A stretch of DNA of 64,000 nt, taken from Geosporobacter ferrireducens. Its GTDB lineage: Bacteria > Bacillota > Clostridia > Peptostreptococcales > Thermotaleaceae. The stretch is taken from the NCBI RefSeq assembly GCF_001750685.1, contig NZ_CP017269.1:124001-188000 (forward strand), in the 5' to 3' direction. Position 1 is the stretch's first letter. Each line of letters begins with the position of its first letter. Positions 29,793-38,946 of this stretch are shown here, in pieces. The notes beneath the pieces are model-generated. The model was not told where the DNA came from, ran no database searches, and saw only the letters and a program-made list of their open reading frames with translations. Made by a program: the position numbers and the translations under genes.

Positions 29793-30587
29793 TTATTTTA
29801 ATCCTACTAAAAAGAATAGTATATAATAATATACTGTTGGTGCAGTGAAAAGTATACTATCAAATCTATCTAACACGCCTCCATGACCAGGCATTATTTT
29901 TCCATAATCTTTTATTCCTACATAACGTTTAAAGCTAGAAGCAGTAAGATCACCGATTTGTGCAAAAATGCTCCCTACGAAACCCATAATCATACAATGC
30001 ACGATTAAATCAATATTAAAGAAATATGCGAAGGCAGCACTTGATAATATACTTCCTACTACACCGCCAATTGAGCCCTCAACAGTTTTTTTAGGACTAA
30101 TGGTAGGACACAGTTTTCTAGAACCGAAAAAATATCCAGTAAAATAGGCAAAAGTATCGGTAGCAAAAGCAGATAAAAAAATCATCCAAATTAAATAACT
30201 ATAGGTAGTGATATCAGAAACAAAAACAATATGAAACATAAAAAAAACAACATAGAAAATTCCCAATACAGTTACTGCGGAATCATTTACATCTACTTTG
30301 CAACTAAATAAGTTAACCACTAGTACCATTAACATTGAACAGAATATCCAGAACATCATGATCTCTACAATCGTCCAGCGATAAGTTAATAGAAGCAGTA
30401 AAACGGCACTGATAAATCCTATTTTTTTTAAAGGCTTCATGCCAATATTTTGAAAGGCATTAAAAAATTCATTAAGTCCAATACAAGCCATTATCCCTAC
30501 TGAAAGCTTTAGAAGTGTTCCCCCTGTAATTACTATAAAAAGTAGTAATGGGATCCCAATAATTGCAGAAAGAATTCTTACGAACAT
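29793..30587 (-). CDS. cdsA: Phosphatidate cytidylyltransferase
   Basis: Makes CDP-diacylglycerol from phosphatidic acid and CTP for all phospholipids; pgsA at the left end of this window uses its product. The 264-residue protein has about eight membrane segments and the C-terminal signature KRYVGIKDYGKIMPGHGG followed by VLDRFDS. It follows uppS by 15 nt. A faint A/T-rich hairpin after the stop is too weak to call a terminator. Confidence 0.95.
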   Translation of the reverse strand: MFVRILSAIIGIPLLLFIVITGGTLLKLSVGIMACIGLNEFFNAFQNIGMKPLKKIGFISAVLLLLLTYRWTIVEIMMFWIFCSMLMVLVVNLFSCKVDVNDSAVTVLGIFYVVFFMFHIVFVSDITTYSYLIWMIFLSAFATDTFAYFTGYFFGSRKLCPTISPKKTVEGSIGGVVGSILSSAAFAYFFNIDLIVHCMIMGFVGSIFAQIGDLTASSFKRYVGIKDYGKIMPGHGGVLDRFDSILFTAPTVYYYILFFLVGLK

Positions 30588-30602
30588 TGTACTCCACCGC
30601 CT

Positions 30603-31370
30603 TTACTTTGCACCACCATATCTTCTATCTCTCCCTTGATAATCAAGGATCGCTTCTACTAGATATTCTCCGTTAAAATCCGGCCAGAAAATTTTTGAAA
30701 ACCAGAATTCACTATAGGCAATTTGCCATAATAGGAAGTTACTAATTCTCAATTCTCCACTAGGTCGGATGACTAAATCCGGATCAGGCACATTTTTTGT
30801 ATATAAATGATCTGAAAAATATCTTTCATCAATTTGATCTACTTCAATCTCTTTATTTATTACTTTTATACAGATCGATTTGACAGCATTAATAATTTCA
30901 AGTCTACCACCATAATTCAGTGCGATATTTACTGTAAGACCCGTGTTATTTCTTGTAAGCTTTTGAGCAGCTTCTATCTCTATTAAAGCTGTATTCGGAA
31001 GTTTGTTTATATCCCCAAGGGTATTAATGCGAACATTATTTTCATTTAATTCTTGGATTTCATTTCTAAGATAATAGACCAGTAGATTCATTAGTGCTGA
31101 GACTTCTTCTTCAGGCCTTTTCCAGTTCTCCGTTGAAAAAGCATAAAGTGTTAAATATTGTACATTAAGATTAGAACAAGTTTTTATTACTTCTCTCAGG
31201 GCCTCGACCCCTGCCTTATGGCCGGCAGACCTCGGCAAACTCCTCTTTTTGGCCCATCTGCCGTTCCCATCCATAATGATAGCAATATGCTTTGGTATTT
31301 TTTCAGGATCAATTTTTTCCAAATCCGTTCTTCTATCTTCCTTTATAAATAAATTTTTAAAAAACCCCAT
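30603..31370 (-). CDS. uppS: Undecaprenyl diphosphate synthase
   Basis: A cis-prenyltransferase that builds the C55 lipid carrier for cell-wall precursors. [15 protein letters not shown] with the catalytic aspartate is near residue 35, [14 protein letters not shown] and the C-terminal [19 protein letters not shown] motif are present. I start at the ATG at 31370 because GGAGG lies 8 nt before it; the frame extends seven codons further. A strong terminator lies between it and the upstream PASTA gene, so part of the upstream transcript stops before uppS. Confidence 0.95.
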   Translation of the reverse strand: MGFFKNLFIKEDRRTDLEKIDPEKIPKHIAIIMDGNGRWAKKRSLPRSAGHKAGVEALREVIKTCSNLNVQYLTLYAFSTENWKRPEEEVSALMNLLVYYLRNEIQELNENNVRINTLGDINKLPNTALIEIEAAQKLTRNNTGLTVNIALNYGGRLEIINAVKSICIKVINKEIEVDQIDERYFSDHLYTKNVPDPDLVIRPSGELRISNFLLWQIAYSEFWFSKIFWPDFNGEYLVEAILDYQGRDRRYGGAK

Positions 31371-31400
31371 ATAAATGCCTCCAGTAGACAATAATGAAAA

Positions 31401-31432
31401 ATATTTTTAAACCCCCGGAAGTCTGGGGGCTT
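31401..31432 (-). terminator. Terminator between the PASTA gene and uppS
   Basis: A stem with CCCCC/GGGGG core extended by A-U pairs (31409-31415 with 31424-31432) is followed by TTTAAAAATATTTTT on the minus strand. It starts at the stop codon of the PASTA gene and divides the rpsB-frr unit from uppS-polC. Confidence 0.7.
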
Positions 31433-31619
31433 AAAAATAACTAATAACAATTTCAATCCGCTCATTCGACTGTATTTGTCGAATTACTCTACATTCTCCA
31501 TCTTTGCTTTGCTGTTTTGGTGGCATCGTTTCTTGAATAGATACCAGCCAGCCTGCTTTTTCAATAGCTTTTATTGCTTCCTTACATGTGTAACCGATAA
31601 CATCAGGTACATGTGACAA
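31431..31619 (-). CDS. Small protein made of a single PASTA domain
   Basis: The 62 residues correspond to one PASTA repeat: VPDVIGYTCKEAIKAIEKAGW, then a strand-rich half ending in ERIEIVISYF. PASTA repeats usually occur in tandem on extracellular parts of Ser/Thr kinases and penicillin-binding proteins and bind muropeptides or beta-lactams. Here there is no signal peptide, membrane segment or second domain, so the protein should stay in the cytosol. It starts at TTG, 2 nt after the frr stop, with GGAGG 8 nt upstream, and is therefore coupled to frr. Function unknown. It has two cysteines (TCKEA, GECRV). Confidence 0.75.
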   Translation of the reverse strand: MSHVPDVIGYTCKEAIKAIEKAGWLVSIQETMPPKQQSKDGECRVIRQIQSNERIEIVISYF

Positions 31620-31621
31620 TT

Positions 31622-32179
31622 TTATACCTCCATGATTTCCTTTTCTTTCTTTACTACTAGTTCATCTATTATTTCCACATATTTATTTGTAGCCTTTTGC
31701 ACATCATCTTCTGCTTTTTTCAAGTCATCTTCCGTAAGTTCACCTGATTTTTGCATCTTCTTCAGCTTATCATTGGCATCTCTTCTTTCATTTCGTATGG
31801 CTACTTTTGCCTCTTCACCTGTTTTTTTCACTACCTTTAATAAGTCCTTTCTGCGTTCCTCTGTAAGTTGAGGAATAGCAAGACGAATCGTTTTTCCATC
31901 ATTCGAAGGATTGATTCCAAGATCTGATTGTGTAATTACTTTTTCTATAGGCTGTATGGCCGATTTGTCATAAGGTTGAATGACTAATAACCTAGGTTCC
32001 GGTGCAGATATGGTAGCAATTTGTTTTAATGGAGTCGGAGATCCATAATAGTCTACCACAATTCTGTCCAGCAGGGCAGGGTTTGCTCTACCTGCTCGTA
32101 TGCTATGTAGGTCTTCTTTCAGCACTTTAATCGTTTTCTGCATTTTCTCTTCCAGTTCTTTGTGTACCTGTAAACTCAT
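31622..32179 (-). CDS. frr: Ribosome recycling factor
   Basis: Splits post-termination ribosomes together with EF-G. The 185-residue two-domain protein has the family features [20 protein letters not shown] and [13 protein letters not shown], with a long coiled helical C-terminus. It is 3 nt after pyrH, in the canonical rpsB-tsf-pyrH-frr order. Confidence 0.97.
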   Translation of the reverse strand: MSLQVHKELEEKMQKTIKVLKEDLHSIRAGRANPALLDRIVVDYYGSPTPLKQIATISAPEPRLLVIQPYDKSAIQPIEKVITQSDLGINPSNDGKTIRLAIPQLTEERRKDLLKVVKKTGEEAKVAIRNERRDANDKLKKMQKSGELTEDDLKKAEDDVQKATNKYVEIIDELVVKKEKEIMEV

Positions 32180-32182
32180 AAA

Positions 32183-32914
<732 letters not shown>

Positions 32915-32963
32915 TTATTCTACATAACTGCTAAAAACCCTTCACCCTCCAGGAGGGTTATCT

Positions 32964-32992
32964 TAAAAAAGAGAACACACGCCGTGTTCTCT
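32964..32992 (-). terminator. Rho-independent terminator after tsf
   Basis: A 9-bp perfect stem (AGAGAACAC 32970-32978 with GTGTTCTCT 32984-32992) and 5-nt loop are followed by T6 on the minus strand. A second small palindrome (CCCTCC/GGAGGG) lies just downstream. Confidence 0.82.
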
Positions 32993-33008
32993 ATGTTTAA
33001 TTGTCCGA

Positions 33009-33656
33009 TTAATTATTAATTTGTTTCGCAACTTCTTCTGCAAAATTTTCTTCTTTCTTTTCAATACCTTCTCCAACTTCGAAGCGAACGAATCTTCTAA
33101 TTGAAAGGTTCTCGCCAATTTTAGCGATTTTTTCATTTAATAGATCTTGTATAGTAATTTCAGGATCTCTTATAAAAGGTTGTTCTAGCAGACATACTTC
33201 CTTAAAGAACTTTTCAATTCTTCCGTCAACCATTTTATCTACGATCTTTTCAGGTTTTCCTTCATTTAAAGCTTGCACTCTTAAAATTTCTCTTTCTTTA
33301 TTAATTACATCTTCAGCAATTTCTTCTCTTCTTATGTACTGTGGATTAGAAGCTGCAATCTGCATAGCTACATCTTTAACGAACTTTTTGAACTCCTCAT
33401 TTTTAGCAACAAAATCCGTCTCACTATTTACTTCAACCAAAACACCGATTCTTCCGCCATGAATATAAGATTCTACCAAGCCCTCTGCTGCAATTCTGCC
33501 AGATTTTTTTGCTGCCTTTGCTAAACCTTTTTCTCTTAATATTTCTACTGCCTTATCCATATTTCCATTTGATTCTTGTAGTGCACCCTTACAATCCATC
33601 ATTCCTGCACCGGTTTTTTCTCTTAGTTCTTTCACCATTGCTGCTGAAACAGCCAT
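33009..33656 (-). CDS. tsf: Elongation factor Ts
   Basis: Guanine nucleotide exchange factor for EF-Tu. The N-terminal UBA-like part holds [15 protein letters not shown], followed by [15 protein letters not shown]. At 215 residues it is a short, clostridial-type EF-Ts. GAGGAGG precedes the ATG. It lies 84 nt after rpsB with a hairpin in the gap and is followed by a strong terminator. Confidence 0.97.
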   Translation of the reverse strand: MAVSAAMVKELREKTGAGMMDCKGALQESNGNMDKAVEILREKGLAKAAKKSGRIAAEGLVESYIHGGRIGVLVEVNSETDFVAKNEEFKKFVKDVAMQIAASNPQYIRREEIAEDVINKEREILRVQALNEGKPEKIVDKMVDGRIEKFFKEVCLLEQPFIRDPEITIQDLLNEKIAKIGENLSIRRFVRFEVGEGIEKKEENFAEEVAKQINN

Positions 33657-33690
33657 ACAAACGCCTCCTCAAGTATCAAATATTATAAAA

Positions 33691-33732
33691 GGTAAGAGCA
33701 GTAAGGGAAAAAATCCCTCCTTAACCCTTACC
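33691..33732 (-). other. Structured gap between rpsB and tsf
   Basis: An outer helix GGTAAG (33691-33696) with CTTACC (33727-33732) encloses a second stem-loop built on GGGA/TCCC. TTTTATAAT follows on the minus strand. It may be a partial terminator that sets the rpsB:tsf ratio. Confidence 0.5.
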
Positions 33733-33740
33733 ATTAGTGA

Positions 33741-34439
33741 TTACTCTTCCATTTGCTCGCCTTGTCTTCCTTCTATGATTGCATCTGCAATTTTTGCTGT
33801 GATCAACTTTACTGCACGAATTGCATCGTCATTACCTGGAATTACATAATCCACTTCTTCAGGATCACAGTTAGTATCTACAATTCCAACTACAGGAATC
33901 CCTAGAATTTGAGCTTCTTTTACTGCAATTCTTTCTTTTCTTGGATCTACAACAAATAGTGCGCCTGGGATATCGTTCATTTCTTTGATTCCACCTAGGA
34001 ATTTTTCAAGCTTCTCTTGTTCATTTTTCAGCTTAATTACTTCCTTCTTAGGCAGTACCTCAAACAATCCTTGCTCTTCCATTTTTACTAACTCATTCAA
34101 ACGGTCAATTCTCTTTCGAATGGTTTTGAAGTTTGTAAGCATACCACCAAGCCATCTTTGATTTACAAAATACATACCGCTTCTTTTTGCTTCTTGTTCA
34201 ATGGACTCTTGTGCTTGTTTCTTTGTACCTACAAACAAAATCGTCTTATTGCTTTCTGCAATTTCCTTTACGAAGCTGTAAGCTTCCTCTACTTTTTTTA
34301 CAGTTTTTTGAAGGTCGATAATGTATATACCGTTCCTCTCTGTAAAAATGTATTCAGCCATTTTGGGATTCCATCTTCTTGTCTGATGACCGAAGTGTAC
34401 ACCTGCTTCTAATAATTGCTTCATTGAAATAACTGACAT
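33741..34439 (-). CDS. rpsB: 30S ribosomal protein S2
   Basis: Small-subunit protein at the head-body junction. The 232 residues contain [18 protein letters not shown], the [13 protein letters not shown] motif and [13 protein letters not shown], all typical of S2. GGAGGTG is 8 nt before the ATG. It is the first gene after the motility operon and has its own promoter and a leader hairpin. Confidence 0.97.
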   Translation of the reverse strand: MSVISMKQLLEAGVHFGHQTRRWNPKMAEYIFTERNGIYIIDLQKTVKKVEEAYSFVKEIAESNKTILFVGTKKQAQESIEQEAKRSGMYFVNQRWLGGMLTNFKTIRKRIDRLNELVKMEEQGLFEVLPKKEVIKLKNEQEKLEKFLGGIKEMNDIPGALFVVDPRKERIAVKEAQILGIPVVGIVDTNCDPEEVDYVIPGNDDAIRAVKLITAKIADAIIEGRQGEQMEE

Positions 34440-34478
34440 TTTTTCACCTCCCTGGTTTTTTCCTCCACCTTGTTCATC

Positions 34479-34509
34479 TTTTCAACGACCCGAAGGACCC
34501 TGTTGAAAA
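34479..34509 (-). promoter_or_regulatory. Leader hairpin of rpsB, candidate S2 autoregulatory element
   Basis: An 8-bp perfect stem (TTTTCAAC 34479-34486 with GTTGAAAA 34502-34509) caps a 15-nt region that contains a CC-UUCG-GG tetraloop. It lies 40 nt upstream of the start codon. Leaders of ribosomal protein operons often bind the encoded protein, but this one is inferred from structure only. Confidence 0.45.
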
Positions 34510-34541
34510 TTCCAAAGTGTGTGTGTTTAATCACCTTAAGT

Positions 34542-34571
34542 AGTATAACATAACCCAAAGGTTTTTTGCAA
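34542..34571 (-). promoter_or_regulatory. Sigma-A promoter of rpsB-tsf
   Basis: TTGCAA (34566-34571), an 18-nt spacer and TATACT (34542-34547) with an extended TGT. This places the start of the translation gene block in the gap after the last motility gene. Confidence 0.75.
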
Positions 34572-34663
34572 CCCAAAATTTATACATCTATTGACTCTAA
34601 AAAATATTATTGCCAATTTTATACTTTCTATACTCTACTGATCTTATTTGGAAAGAATCTTTG

Positions 34664-35122
34664 CTAATTTCCAGAGGGCTTATTTCCTATCAGCATCGCA
34701 TCAATCATTTCATCTACCGTCATATTTTTATTAAAAGCATAGCTTCCTGTCTGTAGCTTGCTAGCCGCTTTTCGTGCATAAATTCGGTTCAAAAACATAT
34801 TTTCCGATTCGACAAGGTTATTTTCTTTAAGAAGCTTCGCTACATCTTCACTTGTATTGCCTTTCCTAATTACAATAACAACTACAGCTTCTTCTTCAAT
34901 TTCTAGTTGTTGATTATCTGCAGTTTGATTTTGATCAGTCACAGATTTGTCAAAGTATTCCTTAGGCTCTATCATTCCTAGCCTGCGTGCTTCTGCCCGG
35001 ATATACTCTGGTGTAATCTTTTTTTGATTACTACTTTGGAAAAAGAGATTCAAACTAGAAGATAGTATTAGTCCGATTCCTACTCCTAGCAACAATATTC
35101 TGAGATTTTTTTTATCCAACAT
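34664..35122 (-). CDS. Short MltG/YceG-like membrane protein
   Basis: A 152-residue protein with one N-terminal membrane segment (about residues 8-28), an acidic linker and a C-terminal domain (about 83-148) that resembles the LysM-like substrate-binding subdomain of the endolytic transglycosylase MltG: VIRKGNTSEDVAKLLKENNL and LQTGSYAFNKNMTVDEMIDA. The catalytic YceG domain of full MltG (normally over 300 residues in total) is missing, so it cannot be called an active transglycosylase. It is the last gene of the motility operon, 1 nt after the SwrB-like gene, with GAGGTG before the ATG. A role at the envelope near flagella is an inference. Confidence 0.7.
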   Translation of the reverse strand: MLDKKNLRILLLGVGIGLILSSSLNLFFQSSNQKKITPEYIRAEARRLGMIEPKEYFDKSVTDQNQTADNQQLEIEEEAVVVIVIRKGNTSEDVAKLLKENNLVESENMFLNRIYARKAASKLQTGSYAFNKNMTVDEMIDAMLIGNKPSGN

Positions 35123-35123
35123 G

Positions 35124-35630
35124 TCACCTCTTTTTTAATTGTAGAATCAATTGAACTTCTCCAATTCCCTTGTCTAATTCTTTGGCAATCTGAGAAATCG
35201 TATATCCCGATGCTTTTAATTTCAATATTTTCTCCGACAAATCTTCCTCTGGCTCTAAATCTACAGATGATCTCTCTGGTGGTTCTATGTTTTGTTTTTT
35301 TATATCCGGTTCTGCAATGGGTACTTCTTCCTGTAATGTTCTTTGTTTTAAATCTTCATGAATAGATTGTAAAGAGCTTTCTTCACAATTCTTCATTAAA
35401 TTCCGGAGCTCCATTGTCTTTTTGTCAATCTTTTCAATCACATGAACACCAACTTGATTGATCTCTTCAATGATTTCTTCTCCAATTTCAATGCATTCCA
35501 TTAGTTTCCGCTGCTCTTCCTTTACCTTTTTCAAATCTATCTTTGAATCTTGGACTGTATCTTTTTTAAAGATAAGAAGTGAAATAACGATCACAATGAT
35601 GCCGATTGTAAAGATAACATAGTTTATCAT
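35124..35630 (-). CDS. swrB: SwrB-like membrane protein (DUF6115-type C-terminus)
   Basis: A 168-residue protein with a membrane segment at about residues 3-21, a charged coiled-coil middle and a C-terminal helix-turn-helix-like stretch (LKASGYTISQIAKELDKGIG followed by EVQLILQLKKR). B. subtilis SwrB has the same layout and the same place after sigD and before rpsB; it activates the export protein FliP. The match rests on layout and position; overall identity looks low. I start at the ATG at 35630 (GGGGG 5 nt upstream) rather than at the TTG four codons earlier. Confidence 0.62.
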   Translation of the reverse strand: MINYVIFTIGIIVIVISLLIFKKDTVQDSKIDLKKVKEEQRKLMECIEIGEEIIEEINQVGVHVIEKIDKKTMELRNLMKNCEESSLQSIHEDLKQRTLQEEVPIAEPDIKKQNIEPPERSSVDLEPEEDLSEKILKLKASGYTISQIAKELDKGIGEVQLILQLKKR

Positions 35631-35642
35631 TTGAACCCCCAA

Positions 35643-35963
35643 CTATATCTTAATATCAATATTTCCACCAACACCTGGTACTGTAGATTCTTCTTGATTT
35701 GAAGCATCTTTTTTATTTTCTCGCTTTCTTCCATTAGAATGTTTGCTTCCCTTTCCATTTTTTTCCCTATGATCCTTAATTCTAGACTCATCTTTATTTG
35801 AAAAAGCGTTTACTTTATTTAAATGATGTTCTGTTTCTTTTTGATCTGATTGAATAAGATGCTGCTGCTCGAGACGGATTTTATTTTGCTGGGACTGATA
35901 ATCTTGGGATGTCTGTTGTGTTTTAGGGATTAAGATTTGAAAATCAATTGGTCTTATGGCCAT
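35643..35963 (-). CDS. Conserved small hydrophilic protein of the motility operon
   Basis: A 106-residue, glutamine-, lysine- and asparagine-rich protein with no membrane segment. Only the first 13 residues (MAIRPIDFQILIP) are hydrophobic or ordered-looking; the middle is highly charged and likely disordered, and the end is VPGVGGNIDIKI. I recall proteins beginning MAIRPID next to sigD in related clostridia, but can name no function. It lies between fapA and the SwrB-like gene with short gaps on both sides and shares their strand. Confidence 0.65.
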   Translation of the reverse strand: MAIRPIDFQILIPKTQQTSQDYQSQQNKIRLEQQHLIQSDQKETEHHLNKVNAFSNKDESRIKDHREKNGKGSKHSNGRKRENKKDASNQEESTVPGVGGNIDIKI

Positions 35964-35982
35964 TGTTACCCCCCCCTAACCT

Positions 35983-37788
35983 TTAGCCCATATAGGGTGC
36001 TATTCTAATCTCTCCATTTTCCCTTATAAAAGTAGAACATTGGATCTGGTCTCTAACGAAATACATAGAATTTCCAATAAACAGTTTTACGCCTGGATAA
36101 ACTGTAGCCGATACATTAATCTTGCCCCCTGACAGGGTTTGCAGTATGTATTTTATATTAACTAATTCATCATTTATCTTTTCTATTTTTTCCTCTAAAT
36201 ACGCATTGGTAGAAATAGATTTTGTTAAAATCTGCTCTTTATCTGGTGGTAAGGGGCCCATTTTTGACATTTTTGTAAGCAATTCTACTGCTTTCATAAC
36301 GTTTTCTTTGTTTTTATACAGCAGCTCCATTTCCCCTTTTAACTGATCATACCGCTCCTTTAACTCGGGATCAATCCCTACTTCAATCTTTGTACTTGTG
36401 GCCATAGTAGAACCAATATACTTGGCAGCAATCTCACTATTTGCCCTTACCACGCCACCGACAATCAAGCCTCTCTTGCCTGAAACAGTGATTTTATTCT
36501 TTGATTCCAAGTTACAATGCATTACAGCATCCGCTAAGATATTTCCGGCAGCTTTTGCATAGCAATTTTCCATATACCGTGCAACAATATCCTGCTTACT
36601 AATTAGCTTTCCGCTATGATTCCCTTGGATTCCCTTGTGTAATATGATATTTCCTTCTGCTATGAGGGTTGCACCTTCTACTACACCTAGAACCTCAATA
36701 TCTCCATCACATTCTATTTTAAAACCGGTTGCAACATTTCCTTTTACAACAACTCTTCCGTTAAATGAAATATTACCGGTAGCATTATCTACATTTCCAT
36801 TAACCTCGAAAACCTGCAGTACAGATACTTTATCCTCTATTACTTTTACTTGTCCGTCTTCATCTGCAATCAGCTGTAAACCGTCAGAACTTTCAACGAC
36901 ATTTTTCCCTTTTTTGAAATTGATCGGCTTCCCTGATTTTGCTTTTAGAGGCCTTCCGATCACAGTCATCCCATCAGTACCCTCTGTATGCATAATCCGT
37001 TCTGCAACGACATCTCCTTTTTTTACATTCTGAATCAGGTTTAATTCCTTAAAATCCACCTTGCCATCCTCAAGAACTTCTGGTTTTATTTTTGCATTCA
37101 CGTTAAAAAGATAATTTATTTTACCATCCGTCCCCTGTATAGGCGCTGCACCTGTAGCAACAATATGTTTTTGATAATATCTCTCATGGGTTAATATTTC
37201 CTGAATCTTATTTTCATCGATTCCAAAAACTACATGATTCTTATTTAACTTTTCGACTACTTCTTCTGTGGTAAGGCTTCTCCCTCCCTCAGGTGGAAGA
37301 AGTGTTACAACCGCGGTCATTACATCTTTAGAAATTTCTACAATTACTTGTCCATCGATAGGATTGTCACCTGTTAAAGCATTTATATTCACTATAAACA
37401 AATCTCTTTTGGCCGCAAAAGCTTTTAACTTTTCCATATTCATATTATCGATCTGTTTTCTCTGCAATGCAAAAGCAATTTCATCCGCACTAACAGGGCT
37501 TCCTCCCCCTTTAGGCGGATAGATGTATAAAAAGCTCTCCTGATCCATTGTCTTAATTTCAAATCGTCCATTTTCACTTAACGATTCTTGGGGGTCATTT
37601 TTTGAAACTGGTTTATGAATCTTTGTCATCTTTATCTTGTGCTTCTTTAATGTAACATTTAGAACTGATTTGCCTTCTTCTAACACTTCAATAGTTACAT
37701 TTTCCCGGTCACAATCTAATGTCTTCAGTCCCTGTTCAACTGCTTCATCAAAAGTTTTTCCCTCTACGATAATAAAATTATTCTCCAC
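35983..37788 (-). CDS. fapA: FapA/DUF342 protein with N-terminal Jag-N-like domain
   Basis: A 601-residue protein of the FapA (DUF342) family, linked in some bacteria to flagellar assembly or polarity. Residues about 5-50 (FIIVEGKTFDEAVEQGLKTL and after) resemble the Jag-N domain found at the front of KhpB/Jag RNA-binding proteins. A FapA N-terminal region follows, then a beta-helix-like repeat segment with many G-x-[IV] strands (about 300-460), and a C-terminal coiled coil. It starts at GTG (37788) after GGGAGTGGGG. Its place directly after sigD in the motility operon supports a link to motility. The activity is unknown. Confidence 0.8.
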   Translation of the reverse strand: MENNFIIVEGKTFDEAVEQGLKTLDCDRENVTIEVLEEGKSVLNVTLKKHKIKMTKIHKPVSKNDPQESLSENGRFEIKTMDQESFLYIYPPKGGGSPVSADEIAFALQRKQIDNMNMEKLKAFAAKRDLFIVNINALTGDNPIDGQVIVEISKDVMTAVVTLLPPEGGRSLTTEEVVEKLNKNHVVFGIDENKIQEILTHERYYQKHIVATGAAPIQGTDGKINYLFNVNAKIKPEVLEDGKVDFKELNLIQNVKKGDVVAERIMHTEGTDGMTVIGRPLKAKSGKPINFKKGKNVVESSDGLQLIADEDGQVKVIEDKVSVLQVFEVNGNVDNATGNISFNGRVVVKGNVATGFKIECDGDIEVLGVVEGATLIAEGNIILHKGIQGNHSGKLISKQDIVARYMENCYAKAAGNILADAVMHCNLESKNKITVSGKRGLIVGGVVRANSEIAAKYIGSTMATSTKIEVGIDPELKERYDQLKGEMELLYKNKENVMKAVELLTKMSKMGPLPPDKEQILTKSISTNAYLEEKIEKINDELVNIKYILQTLSGGKINVSATVYPGVKLFIGNSMYFVRDQIQCSTFIRENGEIRIAPYMG

Positions 37789-37817
37789 AAGTCCCCACTC
37801 CCATCTGGCTATTCAGT

Positions 37818-38546
37818 TTATTTTTCCAACTTTCCCCGCAATTTCATCACTGCTTTTGTGTGCAATTGGGAAATTCTTGATTCAGATACACCTAATATTG
37901 TGGAAATTTCTTTATAAGTTAACTCAGAATAGTAGTATAAGGTAATGATTTTCCTTTCGCGTTCGGGCAAATTTTGAATCAACTCTATTAATGTGCTTTT
38001 TAACTCTTCCTGCTCAAAATAAGTTTGCGGTTCACTATTTATATCGTCATCTATGATCGAAAAGTTTGAATTATTTAAAACTTTTTCTTCTAATGATACA
38101 ACTGTAAAAGAATGAATTTCTGATAGTATACCATTAAAAGCATCCATTGTTACGCCAAGCCGCTCCGCTACTTCCTCATCACTAGCACTTCTCCCAAATT
38201 CATTCTCAATGGTCTTATAAATATCTTCAAGTTTCTTATGCTTTTGGCGTACAGATCGGGGAATCCAGTCTAAATTTCTGAGTTGGTCAATAATAGCGCC
38301 TCTTACTCGTATATAGGCATAGGTTTCAAACTTAACATTTTTTGTAGGATCAAATTTTTCAATCGCATCAATGAGGCCGAAAATTCCGTAGCTGACTAAG
38401 TCATCAAACTCTACCGTTTTTCCGTAATTCGTATATAATCTTCCGGCAATGATTTTAACAAGATCAACGTACCCGACGATTAACTGATCCTTTAGAGCTT
38501 TATCCCTTGATTTCGCGTATTTTTCCCACATAACTTCTTTGTCCAT
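37818..38546 (-). CDS. sigD: RNA polymerase sigma factor SigD (FliA/WhiG family)
   Basis: The flagellar/motility sigma factor of 242 residues. Region 2 shows DLVSYGIFGLIDAIEKFDP and YAYIRVRGAIIDQLR; region 3 has DWIPRSVRQK; region 4 ends with the helix-turn-helix LTYKEISTILGVSESRISQL. It drives late flagellar genes and chemoreceptors. As in Bacillus it is near the 3' end of the large fla/che operon, so its level depends on transcripts reaching this far. AGGGGG precedes the ATG. Confidence 0.96.
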   Translation of the reverse strand: MDKEVMWEKYAKSRDKALKDQLIVGYVDLVKIIAGRLYTNYGKTVEFDDLVSYGIFGLIDAIEKFDPTKNVKFETYAYIRVRGAIIDQLRNLDWIPRSVRQKHKKLEDIYKTIENEFGRSASDEEVAERLGVTMDAFNGILSEIHSFTVVSLEEKVLNNSNFSIIDDDINSEPQTYFEQEELKSTLIELIQNLPERERKIITLYYYSELTYKEISTILGVSESRISQLHTKAVMKLRGKLEK

Positions 38547-38588
38547 TTGCTTTACCCCCTAGGATACAATTCTACTTTCAAGAGGCGG

Positions 38589-38933
38589 CTATTCTTCGTT
38601 TTTTTCTTTATATTCCCGAAAATCCATGGGTGCAAAATCGCCTTCTTCTTCCGTTGCCATGTAATCCTCTTCACTTGAATTTTCTACCCCGTAGTCTAAG
38701 GTAATTTGTTCGGCCGGTACTGTCAATTCTATGGTTGGCTTAGCTTCTTCAGTTGACTTACTTTTCTGTAATGTTTTTGAAATAACTAGACTGGCAATAA
38801 AAATTAGAATAACAAAGAGAAGGGATCTCTTTATATAGCTAATGAAACTAATATTGTGGAAGGCTGCAATGAGCGTACTGATAAATATCGAAAAGACTAA
38901 CAGATAATAAGGTATTGATTTTAAAGATTTCAT
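38589..38933 (-). CDS. Unidentified small membrane protein between cheD and sigD
   Basis: A 114-residue protein with two hydrophobic segments near residues 8-25 and 35-52 and an acidic C-terminal tail (residues 60-114) that should face the cytoplasm. I recognise no family. The ATG at 38933 has AGGAGT 8 nt upstream; the open frame begins 11 codons earlier inside cheD without a site. It is embedded in the chemotaxis block on the same strand, so it is presumably cotranscribed with cheD and sigD. Confidence 0.68.
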   Translation of the reverse strand: MKSLKSIPYYLLVFSIFISTLIAAFHNISFISYIKRSLLFVILIFIASLVISKTLQKSKSTEEAKPTIELTVPAEQITLDYGVENSSEEDYMATEEEGDFAPMDFREYKEKNEE

Positions 38934-38946
38934 ATGAGGACTCCTA

